Of a stretch of DNA of 64,000 nt, positions 16,441 to 24,557 are shown piece by piece. Source of the DNA: Roseobacter sp. HKCCD6576-2 (lineage in GTDB: Bacteria > Pseudomonadota > Alphaproteobacteria > Rhodobacterales > Rhodobacteraceae); contig NZ_WVNW01000001.1 in assembly GCF_013179285.1 (NCBI RefSeq), positions 496,001 to 560,000 on the forward strand. Direction: 5' to 3'. The notes beneath the pieces are model-generated. The model was not told the DNA's origin. It saw nothing but the letters and a program-made list of their open reading frames with translations, and did no database searches. The translations under genes were made by a program, and so were the position numbers. Within the stretch, counting starts at the first letter, position 1. Each line of letters begins with the position of its first letter.

Positions 16441-18969
16441 TTATTCGCGCGCGCGCAGAACCCGCGCGGGCCGGGCCGCCAAGGGGCGGAGCGCAAAGGC
16501 AAGCCCCGCCAGAAGCGTGGCGAGGGCACCGCCGAGGATGATAGCGAGCGCGGAGACGGGCTCAAACTCATAGCTGGTTTCCATCACGAAAGTCATGATG
16601 GCCCATCCGCCAAGTGCGCCTGCGATAATCGCAACGCCCCCGGCCGCGGCCCCAAGGAGGCCGGAGCGGAGCGCGAAACTGGCTAAGATACGGCGGCGTG
16701 ACGCGCCCACGGTTTTGAGAACGGCGGCCTCGAAGACCCGGCCCCGTTCGCCCGCTGCAGCCGCCCCGATCAACACAATGAAACCGGTGAGAAGCGTCGC
16801 GCCAGCGCCGTATGAGGTGGCGGCGGCGAGGCCGGAGAGCGCGTCGGCCACCCGTTCCAATGCGTCACGCATCCGAATTGCGGTGATATTGGGTGCAGCG
16901 GAGGCCACATCGCGGAGAATCTGCGCCTCGGCGCTCTCTTCAGCATAGACGGTCGCGATATGGGTATGCGGCGCCCCAGCCAGCGCGTTTTGGGACATGG
17001 TCAGGATGAAGCCGATGCCCGCATTGGAGAAATCCACTTCTCGGAGGGCGGCGATCTCGGCGGTGATATCGCGGCCAAGGATATTGACGGTGATCTCATC
17101 GCCAACTGTCAGGCCGATTTCTTGCGCTTCCTCGGCGGCGAAGGCCACAAGTGGCGGGCCCGCGTAATCGTCGGGCCACCAGGACCCCGCCACGACCTCG
17201 GAGGCGGGCGGCGCGGTGGTCAGATAGGTCACACCGCGGTCGCCTTGTAGGACCCAGTGATCGGCCGCGACCTCTTGCGCGGGCACGCCATTGATCCGGG
17301 TGATGAGGCCGCGCAGCATGGGCGCTGTGTCAACACGGCTGACCTCGGGGTCATTTTCGACGCGCTCAAGGAAGCCAGGCAACTGATCGTTCTGGATGTC
17401 GACGAAGAAGTAAGACGGGGCCACATCTGGTAGATCGCGTTCGATGGCGTTCCTGAGATTGCTGTCGATTTGGCCAACGGCGGCGAGCACGGTGAGGCCG
17501 AGGCCGAGGGAGAGGACGACGGACGTCGCCTCCGATCCAGGTCCACCGACCGAGCCAAGCGCCAGGCGGAGGGCGGTCCTGCCGCGCATGCCACGAGATC
17601 GGGCAAGGCGGCGGGACAGGGCGCGGACAGCCAGAGCCGCGAGAGCCAGGAGGAGCAGGGCGGCCAGGATACCGCCAACGGTGTAGAAGGCCAGGATAGG
17701 GATGCCGGAGAGCCAAGCGGCCAGGCCGACGAGCGCGGCGACAAGACCGCCGGTAAGGATCAGAAAGATCGGGCGGGGCAGGGTGCGGGATTTGCCGGTC
17801 ACGTCGCGGAACAGGGCGGCGGCGCGGACTTGTTCGGTCCGCGCGAGAGGCCAGAGCGTGAAGATCAGCGCGGTGAGCAGGCCGTAAATCGCAGCCTCGG
17901 CCAGCGGGGCGGGATGGATGCCAAAAGCAGCCGGGATCGGGAGTTGTGCCTCGATCAATGGGGCAAACGCCAGCGGTGCCAGCGCGCCGAGCGCCAGGCC
18001 GAGCACGATACCGAGCGCGGTCAGAAGGCCGATTTGCAGGAAATACGCGGCAAAGATCGTGCGCCCCTCGGCCCCAAGCGTCTTCAACGTTGCGATGGTG
18101 GCGATTTTGCCATCGAGATAGGCGCGGATCGCGGCGGAAACGCCGACCCCGCCGACGGCCAACCCGGCCAGACCCACGAGGACCAAAAACGCCCCCATCC
18201 GGGCGATGAACTGCTGAATGCCCGGCGCGCCATTGCGGCTGTCACGCCAGCGCAGGCCGGTATCGCGGAACGCGGCCAGCGCATTGTCTTCCAGCGCCTG
18301 CAAATTGGCAGCTTCGGGCAGACGGAGCCGATATTGGCTGTCATAGAGCGTGCCGGGTTGCAGCAGGCCGGAACTGGCCAAGCCGTCAAGGCCGACAATG
18401 CTGCGCGGGCCCAGGCCAAAGCCGCCGGACGCGCCATCGGGTTCGACTTCCAAGATTGCGGTCAGGCGGAAATCTTGCGTGCCAAGCCGGAAGGTATCGC
18501 CTGGGCTAAGACCCAAGCGGTCAGCGAGCACCTGCTGCATGACGCCTCCGGGCAAGCCGTCGTGCAGGGCCAGCGCCTCTGTGATCGGGATGTCCGGGGT
18601 CAGTTCCACCGCGCCGTAGAGCGGGTAGAGATCGTCGACACCGCGCACCTGGGTCAGGCCACGTTCGGGCCCCGTTTCACCCTCGACAACGGCCATGGAG
18701 CGGAAATCGACCGTCTCGGAGATGGCGGTTGCATTGGCTTCCATCCAAGCCCGTTCGGCTTCGGTCGCGAAACGGTAGGTGAAAGACATCTCGGCGTCGC
18801 CGCCCAAGATGACCGCGCCCTCACGGGCAAGCCCGTCTTGGATCGAGACCCGGACAGAGCCGACGGCGGCAATCGCGGCCACGCCCAATGCCAAACACGC
18901 CAGGAAAATACGGAAGCCCCGCAACCCGCCCCGGAGCTCACGCCGGGCAATGCGGATGGCGACGCTCAT
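16441..18969 (-). CDS. YbbP-like ABC transporter permease (FtsX/MacB superfamily)
   Basis: An 842-aa membrane protein with about ten helices in a duplicated FtsX layout: helix 1 near residue 20, a long periplasmic region, FtsX-type helices around 270-480, a second periplasmic domain and three C-terminal helices. Relatives (YbbP, DevC/LolC superfamily) act as mechanotransmitters or exporters for lipids or hydrophobic compounds. The ATG at 18969 gives a 4-bp overlap with the stop of its ATPase gene. E. coli has the same neighbourhood (ybbP-ybbA-tesA). No substrate is established. Confidence 0.88.
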   Translation of the reverse strand: MSVAIRIARRELRGGLRGFRIFLACLALGVAAIAAVGSVRVSIQDGLAREGAVILGGDAEMSFTYRFATEAERAWMEANATAISETVDFRSMAVVEGETGPERGLTQVRGVDDLYPLYGAVELTPDIPITEALALHDGLPGGVMQQVLADRLGLSPGDTFRLGTQDFRLTAILEVEPDGASGGFGLGPRSIVGLDGLASSGLLQPGTLYDSQYRLRLPEAANLQALEDNALAAFRDTGLRWRDSRNGAPGIQQFIARMGAFLVLVGLAGLAVGGVGVSAAIRAYLDGKIATIATLKTLGAEGRTIFAAYFLQIGLLTALGIVLGLALGALAPLAFAPLIEAQLPIPAAFGIHPAPLAEAAIYGLLTALIFTLWPLARTEQVRAAALFRDVTGKSRTLPRPIFLILTGGLVAALVGLAAWLSGIPILAFYTVGGILAALLLLALAALAVRALSRRLARSRGMRGRTALRLALGSVGGPGSEATSVVLSLGLGLTVLAAVGQIDSNLRNAIERDLPDVAPSYFFVDIQNDQLPGFLERVENDPEVSRVDTAPMLRGLITRINGVPAQEVAADHWVLQGDRGVTYLTTAPPASEVVAGSWWPDDYAGPPLVAFAAEEAQEIGLTVGDEITVNILGRDITAEIAALREVDFSNAGIGFILTMSQNALAGAPHTHIATVYAEESAEAQILRDVASAAPNITAIRMRDALERVADALSGLAAATSYGAGATLLTGFIVLIGAAAAGERGRVFEAAVLKTVGASRRRILASFALRSGLLGAAAGGVAIIAGALGGWAIMTFVMETSYEFEPVSALAIILGGALATLLAGLAFALRPLAARPARVLRARE

Positions 18970-19661
18970 TCGGCGGCGTCCTGCGCGGTTTCGGGCTCGA
19001 TCCGACCATCCCGGAGGCGGATCACCCGATCGCAACGCGCGGCCAGATCAGGCGCATGGGTCACAAGGATCAATGTCGCGCCATGGCGATCACGCAGGCC
19101 AAAGAGCAGATCCATGATCGCGGCCCCATTGGTCTCGTCGAGATTGCCGGTGGGCTCGTCGGCCAGAAGGATGTCGGGCCGCGGCGCGGCGGCGCGAGCC
19201 AGCGCCACGCGTTGCTGCTCGCCTCCAGACATCTGGCTTGGGTAGTGATGGAGGCGATCAGCCAGGCCGACAGCGGCCAGCTCGGCTTCGGCGCGCTCAA
19301 ACGCATCGCGGTGACCGGCCAGTTCGAGCGGGGTTGCCACATTTTCCAACGCTGTCATGGTCGGAATGAGGTGGAAGGATTGGAAGACCACGCCCATATG
19401 TTCCCGGCGGAAACGGGCGAGCGCGTCTTCGTTCATCACCGTCAGGTCATGGCCAAGCGCTGTGACCGATCCGCCGGTGGCCTGTTCCAGTCCGCCCATG
19501 AGCATGAGGAGAGACGATTTGCCTGAGCCTGACGGCCCCACCAACCCCACGGTTTCGCCCCTGGCGATATCGAGCGTGATCCCGTGCAGGATCTCGACCC
19601 GCCCGGCATTGCCGTCCAGCGCCAATTTGGTCGCGGTGAGGGAGAGGATCGGCTCTGCCAT
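18966..19661 (-). CDS. YbbA-like ABC transporter ATP-binding protein
   Basis: A 231-aa ATPase of the LolD/MacB/YbbA group: Walker A GPSGSGKS near residue 42, Q-loop FQSFHLIPTMTALENV, signature SGGEQQRVALARA, Walker B ILLADEPTGNLDE and an H-loop histidine (LVTHAPDLA). The start at 19661 is MAEPILSL, and the divergent tesA gene begins 47 bp away. It energises the coupled permease at 16441-18969. Confidence 0.92.
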   Translation of the reverse strand: MAEPILSLTATKLALDGNAGRVEILHGITLDIARGETVGLVGPSGSGKSSLLMLMGGLEQATGGSVTALGHDLTVMNEDALARFRREHMGVVFQSFHLIPTMTALENVATPLELAGHRDAFERAEAELAAVGLADRLHHYPSQMSGGEQQRVALARAAAPRPDILLADEPTGNLDETNGAAIMDLLFGLRDRHGATLILVTHAPDLAARCDRVIRLRDGRIEPETAQDAAE

Positions 19662-19707
19662 GTCTAAACGCCTTAGTTCAATTCGCTCCCTGGCATATGG
19701 GGCGCGG

Positions 19708-20361
19708 ATGCGGTTGAGCAAGGTTGTTTTTGCCGGGTTTTTAGCAGGCCTGGCCTCGGGCGCGATGGCCGAAGAGGTCACTTTGGTGGCTTTGGGCGAC
19801 AGTCTGACCCAAGGCTTCGGCCTGGTCGAGGCGGACGGATTTGTGCCGCAGCTTGAGGCGTGGCTGATCGCGCAGGGGCATGACGTGCGGGTGATCAATG
19901 CGGGCGTGTCGGGCGATACAACGGCGGGTGGGTTGGCCCGTGTGGCCTGGACGCTGACGCCCGAAGTCGATGCGATGATCGTGGCATTGGGCGGAAATGA
20001 CCTGCTGCGCGGGATCGACCCTGCGGTGTCGCGGGCCAATCTGGATGGGATTTTGCGCGAGGCAGAGGCGCAGTCGCTGGAGGTTTTGTTGGTCGGTCTC
20101 CAGGCGCCGGGGAATTACGGGCCGGAGTATCAAGCGGCCTTCGATGCGATGTATCCAGAGCTCGCGGAGACCTATGGCGCGCTGCATGTGGAGAGTTTTC
20201 TCGGCGGCTTGGAGGCGACCGTTGTGGACGGCGATACGGGCGCATTGGGCCGGTATATGCAAGATGATGGCATCCATCCGAACGCTGAGGGCGTGGCGCT
20301 GATCGTGGCGGCTCTCGGGCCGGCGGTAGAGCGGCTGATCGCCCGCGTGGAGGCAGAGTAG
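19708..20361 (+). CDS. tesA: Periplasmic SGNH/GDSL esterase (TesA-like thioesterase I/lysophospholipase)
   Basis: A 217-aa secreted hydrolase. A signal peptide (MRLSKVVFAGFLAGLASGAMA) precedes the GDSL block (VALGDSLTQGFG, nucleophile Ser), the GxND block (VALGGNDLL) and the catalytic Asp-His block (DDGIHPNAEG). Relatives cleave acyl-CoA thioesters, lysophospholipids and esters in the periplasm. The ATG at 19708 gives a tidy signal peptide; an in-frame ATG at 19660 overlapping ybbA is less likely. The divergent pairing with the YbbA/YbbP exporter is conserved in many proteobacteria. Confidence 0.92.
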   Translation: MRLSKVVFAGFLAGLASGAMAEEVTLVALGDSLTQGFGLVEADGFVPQLEAWLIAQGHDVRVINAGVSGDTTAGGLARVAWTLTPEVDAMIVALGGNDLLRGIDPAVSRANLDGILREAEAQSLEVLLVGLQAPGNYGPEYQAAFDAMYPELAETYGALHVESFLGGLEATVVDGDTGALGRYMQDDGIHPNAEGVALIVAALGPAVERLIARVEAE

Positions 20362-20388
20362 TCTTCGGAATTCATGGACGTCCGGGCG

Positions 20389-20405
20389 CGAAACGTGCGT
20401 TTTCG
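20389..20405. terminator. Small hairpin between convergent tesA and glpR
   Basis: CGAAACG and CGTTTTCG (one unpaired T) flank a 2-nt centre in the 49-bp gap between the tesA and glpR stops. On the plus strand TTTT lies inside the right arm. A modest bidirectional terminator is the likely role. Confidence 0.4.
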
Positions 20406-20410
20406 GCTCT

Positions 20411-21172
20411 TCACATCGCGAGTGTGATTTCCGTCTCCGCGTCGCGGCAGAGTCGGGTGAGAGCCGTAGGCGGCGGCGTATCTGTCACCCAATGGTCCAA
20501 CTCGGTGAGCGAGGCGATGCGCACCGGGGCTTTTCGGGCGAGCTTGCCGTGATCGGCCACCAGCATCGCGCTGCGGGCCTGATCAAGGATCGCGCGCGCG
20601 ACACGAACTTCCGACAGGTCGAAATCGAGCAAATCGCCTGAGGCATCGAGGGCTGAGCCGCCAATGACCGCCAAGTCGACCTTGAACTGCCGGATGGTCT
20701 GCACCGCCAGATCGCCGACCAAGCCGCCATCCGCGCGCCGGAGCGTGCCGCCGGTCAGGATGACCTCGGCGGTCGGGTTCGGAGCAAGGATTTGCGCCAC
20801 ATTCATATTGTTGGTGACAATCATGAGGTTCGCATGGTCGCGTAAGGCGCGGGCGACCGCCTCTGTGGTGGTGCCGATATTGAGGAAAAGCGAGGCCCCA
20901 TTCGGGATCAGCGCTGCCGCAGCTTGACCAATCGCTTCCTTGGCCTCGGCATTCAGGCGACGGCGATCCTCATAGCCGATATTGGTCACGCCCGAGGGCA
21001 GGACCGCGCCACCATGGATCCGGTCAAGCACACCAGCCTCACACATCTCGGTCAGATCGCGACGGATCGTCTGCACCGTCACCGCGAAATCATCGGCAAG
21101 GCCGTCGACCATCACGCGCCCCTGCGCGCGGGCGAGAGAGAGAATGTCGGCTTGGCGGGGGCTGAGCGGCAT
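20411..21172 (-). CDS. glpR: GlpR: DeoR-family repressor of glycerol-3-phosphate genes
   Basis: A 253-aa DeoR-family repressor. The N-terminal HTH (LSPRQADILSLARAQGRVMVDGLADDFAVTVQTIRRDLTEM) includes the DeoR signature ending in RIHGGAVLPSG. The C-terminal DeoRC sugar-phosphate sensor has IGTTTEAVARAL and VIGGSALDASGDLLDFDLSEV. It is divergent from glpD-glpK, and the control region between them holds three half-sites, so repression lifted by glycerol-3-phosphate is inferred from family knowledge. The ATG at 21172 (MPLSPRQ) is chosen over an upstream ATG at 21238 that would run through the operator. Confidence 0.93.
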   Translation of the reverse strand: MPLSPRQADILSLARAQGRVMVDGLADDFAVTVQTIRRDLTEMCEAGVLDRIHGGAVLPSGVTNIGYEDRRRLNAEAKEAIGQAAAALIPNGASLFLNIGTTTEAVARALRDHANLMIVTNNMNVAQILAPNPTAEVILTGGTLRRADGGLVGDLAVQTIRQFKVDLAVIGGSALDASGDLLDFDLSEVRVARAILDQARSAMLVADHGKLARKAPVRIASLTELDHWVTDTPPPTALTRLCRDAETEITLAM

Positions 21173-21181
21173 GCGTGAACT

Positions 21182-21238
21182 TTCGTTTTTCTCCGTATAG
21201 CGAATAAAAACGAACATGAAAATTGACAAAACGAACAT
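21182..21238. promoter_or_regulatory. GlpR-type operator with three half-sites
   Basis: TTCGTTTTT (21182-21190) is inverted relative to AAAAACGAA (21206-21214), a perfect 9-bp dyad with a 15-bp spacer. The right half continues as AAAACGAACAT (21207-21217) and is repeated exactly at 21228-21238, 21 bp (two helical turns) away. It lies between divergent glpR and glpD, the expected place for the repressor to control both. Confidence 0.7.
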
Positions 21239-21243
21239 CGGAT

Positions 21244-21262
21244 GAGATCACGAGATGATCTC
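21244..21262 (+). promoter_or_regulatory. Leader hairpin just before the glpD ribosome-binding site
   Basis: GAGATCA (21244-21250) and TGATCTC (21256-21262) form a perfect 7-bp stem with loop CGAGA, about 5 nt before AGGAGC, the Shine-Dalgarno of the GTG start at 21278. It could stabilise the mRNA 5' end or tune initiation, or be a further DNA operator. Confidence 0.4.
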
Positions 21263-21277
21263 AGACAGGAGCGAGTC

Positions 21278-22825
21278 GTGACCCAGCCCTATGACCTGTT
21301 TATCATCGGCGGCGGCATCAACGGCTGCGGCATTGCGCGGGATGCGGCGGGCCGTGGCTTGAGCGTTTGCTTGGCCGAGAAGTTTGATTTGGCGGGCGCA
21401 ACCTCCAGCGCCTCGACCAAGCTGTTTCACGGTGGGTTGCGCTATCTGGAGTATTTCGAAGTTGGGTTAGTGCGCAAAGCGCTGATCGAGCGGGAAACCC
21501 TGCTCCGCGCGATGCCGCATATCTCTTGGCCGATGCGCTTTGTGTTGCCGCTCTCAAAAGACATGCGGTTTGACACTGACACGCCGACCTCGCGGCTTTT
21601 GTCGATCACGATGCCCTGGATGAAAGGGCGGCGACCCGATTGGCTGATCCGGATGGGGCTGTTCCTCTATGACCATCTGGGGGGGCGGAAGATCTTGCCT
21701 GGGACCAGCACGTTGGACTTGGTCGGCAGCCCGGAAGGTGCGCCGCTGCAGGACCGGTTCCACAAGGCCTTCGAGTATTCCGACTGTTGGGTCGAAGACG
21801 CGCGCCTTGTCGTGTTGAACGCCCGCGATGCCGAAGCGCGCGGCGCGCGGATCATGACTCGCACCGAGGTGGTGAGCGCCGAGCGGGTGGACGGCCTCTG
21901 GCAGGTGACCGTCAAGCGCGGCGACGAGACCGAGGTGATCACGGCCCGCGGTTTGGTGAATGCGGGCGGGCCCTGGGTGGCCGATATCGTGCAGAATGTG
22001 GCGCGAGTGAACAGCTCCGAAGGGGTGCGGCTGGTCCGCGGCAGTCATATCGTGACCCGGCGGCTTTTCGATCATGACAAATGCTATTTCTTTCAGGGAA
22101 CCGATGGGCGGATCATTTTCGCGATCCCGTATGAGACGGATTTCACGCTTATCGGGACCACGGATGCGGAGCATGATGGCGACCCGACCGCGCCGGTCTG
22201 CACTCCGGAAGAAACCGCCTATCTCTGCCGATCCGCGTCGGAGTATTTCCGGCAGCCGGTGCGGGTCGAGGATGTGGTTTGGACGTATTCCGGCGTGCGC
22301 CCGCTTTATGATGATGGCGCGAAATCGGCCACGGCGGCAACGCGGGATTATGTGCTCTCGCTGGATGACGCGGGCGCACCGATGCTGAACGTGTTTGGCG
22401 GCAAGATCACGACCTATCGAAAATTGGCCGAGGCGGCTTTGGCGAAACTGGCACCGCATTTCCCGAAAGCGACAGGGAACTGGACGGCGGGGGTGGCCCT
22501 GCCCGGCGGGGATTTCCCGGTTGATGGGTTTAATGATCTTGTAGAAGATTTGCGGACCCAATTTTCGTTTCTGACGCCGCAATGGGCGCGCCGCCTGGCG
22601 CGGGCCTACGGGACCGAAGCGGCGGAGATGCTGGGGGATGCCACCAAGATCGAGGATCTGGGGCAGATGTTTGGTGCCGATCTGAGCGAAGCGGAAGTGC
22701 GCTGGTTGATGACCCGCGAATATGCGGTAGAGGCGGCGGATGTGATCTGGCGCCGCTCGAAACTGGGCCTCAGGATGAGCGCCGAAGAGATCGGGGCGCT
22801 GGAGGCCTTCATGGCGGCCGAATGA
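21278..22825 (+). CDS. glpD: Aerobic glycerol-3-phosphate dehydrogenase
   Basis: A 515-aa FAD flavoprotein of the inner membrane that oxidises glycerol-3-phosphate to dihydroxyacetone phosphate and passes electrons to quinone. The N-terminal dinucleotide fold is FIIGGGINGCGIARDAAGRG; then STKLFHGGLRYLE (substrate/FAD loop), and VFGGKITTYRKLAE towards the C-terminus is the GlpD signature. The GTG at 21278 is preferred over an upstream ATG at 21242 because AGGAGC sits about 7 nt before it and the length then fits the ~500-aa family. It is followed 52 bp later by glpK. Confidence 0.95.
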   Translation: MTQPYDLFIIGGGINGCGIARDAAGRGLSVCLAEKFDLAGATSSASTKLFHGGLRYLEYFEVGLVRKALIERETLLRAMPHISWPMRFVLPLSKDMRFDTDTPTSRLLSITMPWMKGRRPDWLIRMGLFLYDHLGGRKILPGTSTLDLVGSPEGAPLQDRFHKAFEYSDCWVEDARLVVLNARDAEARGARIMTRTEVVSAERVDGLWQVTVKRGDETEVITARGLVNAGGPWVADIVQNVARVNSSEGVRLVRGSHIVTRRLFDHDKCYFFQGTDGRIIFAIPYETDFTLIGTTDAEHDGDPTAPVCTPEETAYLCRSASEYFRQPVRVEDVVWTYSGVRPLYDDGAKSATAATRDYVLSLDDAGAPMLNVFGGKITTYRKLAEAALAKLAPHFPKATGNWTAGVALPGGDFPVDGFNDLVEDLRTQFSFLTPQWARRLARAYGTEAAEMLGDATKIEDLGQMFGADLSEAEVRWLMTREYAVEAADVIWRRSKLGLRMSAEEIGALEAFMAAE

Positions 22826-22877
22826 CTTGCGGGGCCGGGCGGCCGCGATACGATCATGAAAGATAAGGGAGGGCGCA

Positions 22878-24365
22878 ATGACCCATGTTCTGGCCATTGA
22901 TCAGGGGACCACATCCAGCCGGGCGATCATTTTCGACGGGGCTTTGCGGCCGATCGCCAGCGCCCAGGAGGAATTCACCCAGCACTTCCCCACCTCGGGT
23001 TGGGTCGAACATGATCCGGCGGACATTTGGGTGACCACGGCAAGGACCTGTCGCGAAGCGATTGAACGCGCGGGTCTTGGACCCGAGGATATCGCCGCGA
23101 TCGGCATCACAAATCAGCGCGAAACCGTTGTGGTTTGGGACCGCGAGACCGGGCAGCCGGTTCACAACGCGATTGTTTGGCAGGATCGACGGACCTCTGA
23201 GATGTGCGCGCGGCTGAAGGCCGAGGGGCATGAGGCGATGGTGCAGCATAAGACCGGGTTGCTGCTGGACCCCTATTTTTCGGGCACCAAGTTGGCCTGG
23301 CTCTTGGAGAACGTCGATGGTGTCCGGGAGAAGGCCGAGGCTGGAAAACTGGCCTTTGGGACGGTGGACAGCTTCCTGATCTGGAAGCTGACCGGTGGTG
23401 CCGCCCATGTCACCGATGCGACCAATGCGGCGCGAACACTCTTATATAACATTCGCGACGGGGCATGGGATGCGGAGATTTGCGAACTCTTGCGCATCCC
23501 GATGTCGATGTTGCCGGAGGTGAAGGATAGCGGCGCAGAATTTGGGATGACGCGCGCCGATCTTTTTGGAAAGCCGCTGCCGATTTTGGGCGTCGCGGGG
23601 GATCAACAGGCCGCGACGTTGGGGCAGGCTTGCTTCCAGCCGGGGATGTTGAAATCCACCTATGGAACCGGGTGTTTCGCGCTTCTGAATACGGGTGAGA
23701 CGTTGGTCGAAAGCCAGAACCGGATGCTGGGCACGATCGCCTATCAGTTTGATGGCAAGCCAACTTATGCGTTGGAAGGTTCGATCTTCATTGCTGGGGC
23801 TGTGGTGCAATGGCTGCGCGATGGGCTGAAGATCATCCGCGACGCTTCGGAGAGCCAGGGCTTGGCGGAAGCCGCCGATGCGGAGCAGGAACTGTATCTT
23901 GTGCCCGCCTTTGTGGGGTTGGGCGCGCCCTATTGGGACCCTGAATGCCGGGGGGCGATTTACGGCCTGACGCGTGGATCCGGCCCGGCGGAGTTTGCCC
24001 GCGCGGCCCTGGAGAGTGTTGGGTTTCAGACGCGGGACCTGTGGGAGGCGATGCGCGCCGATTGGCAGGGCGCTGGCGGCGAGAATGTGCTGCGCGTTGA
24101 TGGCGGGATGAGCGCGTCGGATTGGACGATGCAGTTTCTGGCCGACATTTTGGGCGCGCCGGTGGACCGACCGAAAGTGCTGGAGACAACCGCGTTGGGC
24201 GCGGCTTGGGTCGCGGGGATGCGGGCCGGGATTTATCCCGATCAACAGGGGTTCGCGGCGACCTGGGCGCTGGATCGTCAGTTTGAACCGGCGATGTCGA
24301 CGGAGGTGCGAGAGGCGCGCTATGCCGGATGGAAAGACGCGGTGGCGCGGACCTTGAGCCGGTAG
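22878..24365 (+). CDS. glpK: Glycerol kinase
   Basis: A 495-aa FGGY-family kinase that phosphorylates glycerol with ATP to glycerol-3-phosphate. [13 protein letters not shown] is the N-terminal phosphate-1 motif. [25 protein letters not shown] carries the catalytic Asp and the glycerol kinase signature. A C-terminal [22 protein letters not shown] completes the FGGY fold. It is second in the glpD-glpK operon; no glycerol facilitator or G3P transporter gene lies in the window. Preceded by a GGGAGGG ribosome-binding site. Confidence 0.96.
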   Translation: MTHVLAIDQGTTSSRAIIFDGALRPIASAQEEFTQHFPTSGWVEHDPADIWVTTARTCREAIERAGLGPEDIAAIGITNQRETVVVWDRETGQPVHNAIVWQDRRTSEMCARLKAEGHEAMVQHKTGLLLDPYFSGTKLAWLLENVDGVREKAEAGKLAFGTVDSFLIWKLTGGAAHVTDATNAARTLLYNIRDGAWDAEICELLRIPMSMLPEVKDSGAEFGMTRADLFGKPLPILGVAGDQQAATLGQACFQPGMLKSTYGTGCFALLNTGETLVESQNRMLGTIAYQFDGKPTYALEGSIFIAGAVVQWLRDGLKIIRDASESQGLAEAADAEQELYLVPAFVGLGAPYWDPECRGAIYGLTRGSGPAEFARAALESVGFQTRDLWEAMRADWQGAGGENVLRVDGGMSASDWTMQFLADILGAPVDRPKVLETTALGAAWVAGMRAGIYPDQQGFAATWALDRQFEPAMSTEVREARYAGWKDAVARTLSR

Positions 24366-24417
24366 AGCGGGCCGCATCAGCTCAAGCCCCCTATCGGGAG
24401 CCATCGCCGCTGCGGGC

Positions 24418-24433
24418 GTGGCCTTTGGGCCAC
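24418..24433. terminator. Short hairpin between convergent glpK and the PQQ dehydrogenase gene
   Basis: GTGGCC (24418-24423) and GGCCAC (24428-24433) form a perfect 6-bp stem with loop TTTG, 52 bp after the glpK stop. No T-tract follows. The rest of the 192-bp gap (24366-24557) shows nothing else. Confidence 0.35.
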
Positions 24434-24557
24434 TTGGGCGTTTGCCGTAGGCGTCGAGATCGAGCCATGAATGCAGATATGTTTGGTCGGCTCGCCGTCA
24501 GGTTTCGGTGCCTTGGTGCGGCCCCACCCGCGTTTGCTGGGAGGGGCCTATTGCAGC

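Noticed and set aside
17470-19245. A 591-codon plus-strand open frame
   Set aside because: It lies antisense to the YbbP-like permease and YbbA ATPase genes. Its product is rich in Arg, Gln and Gly with no recognisable domain, as expected for a GC-rich shadow frame.
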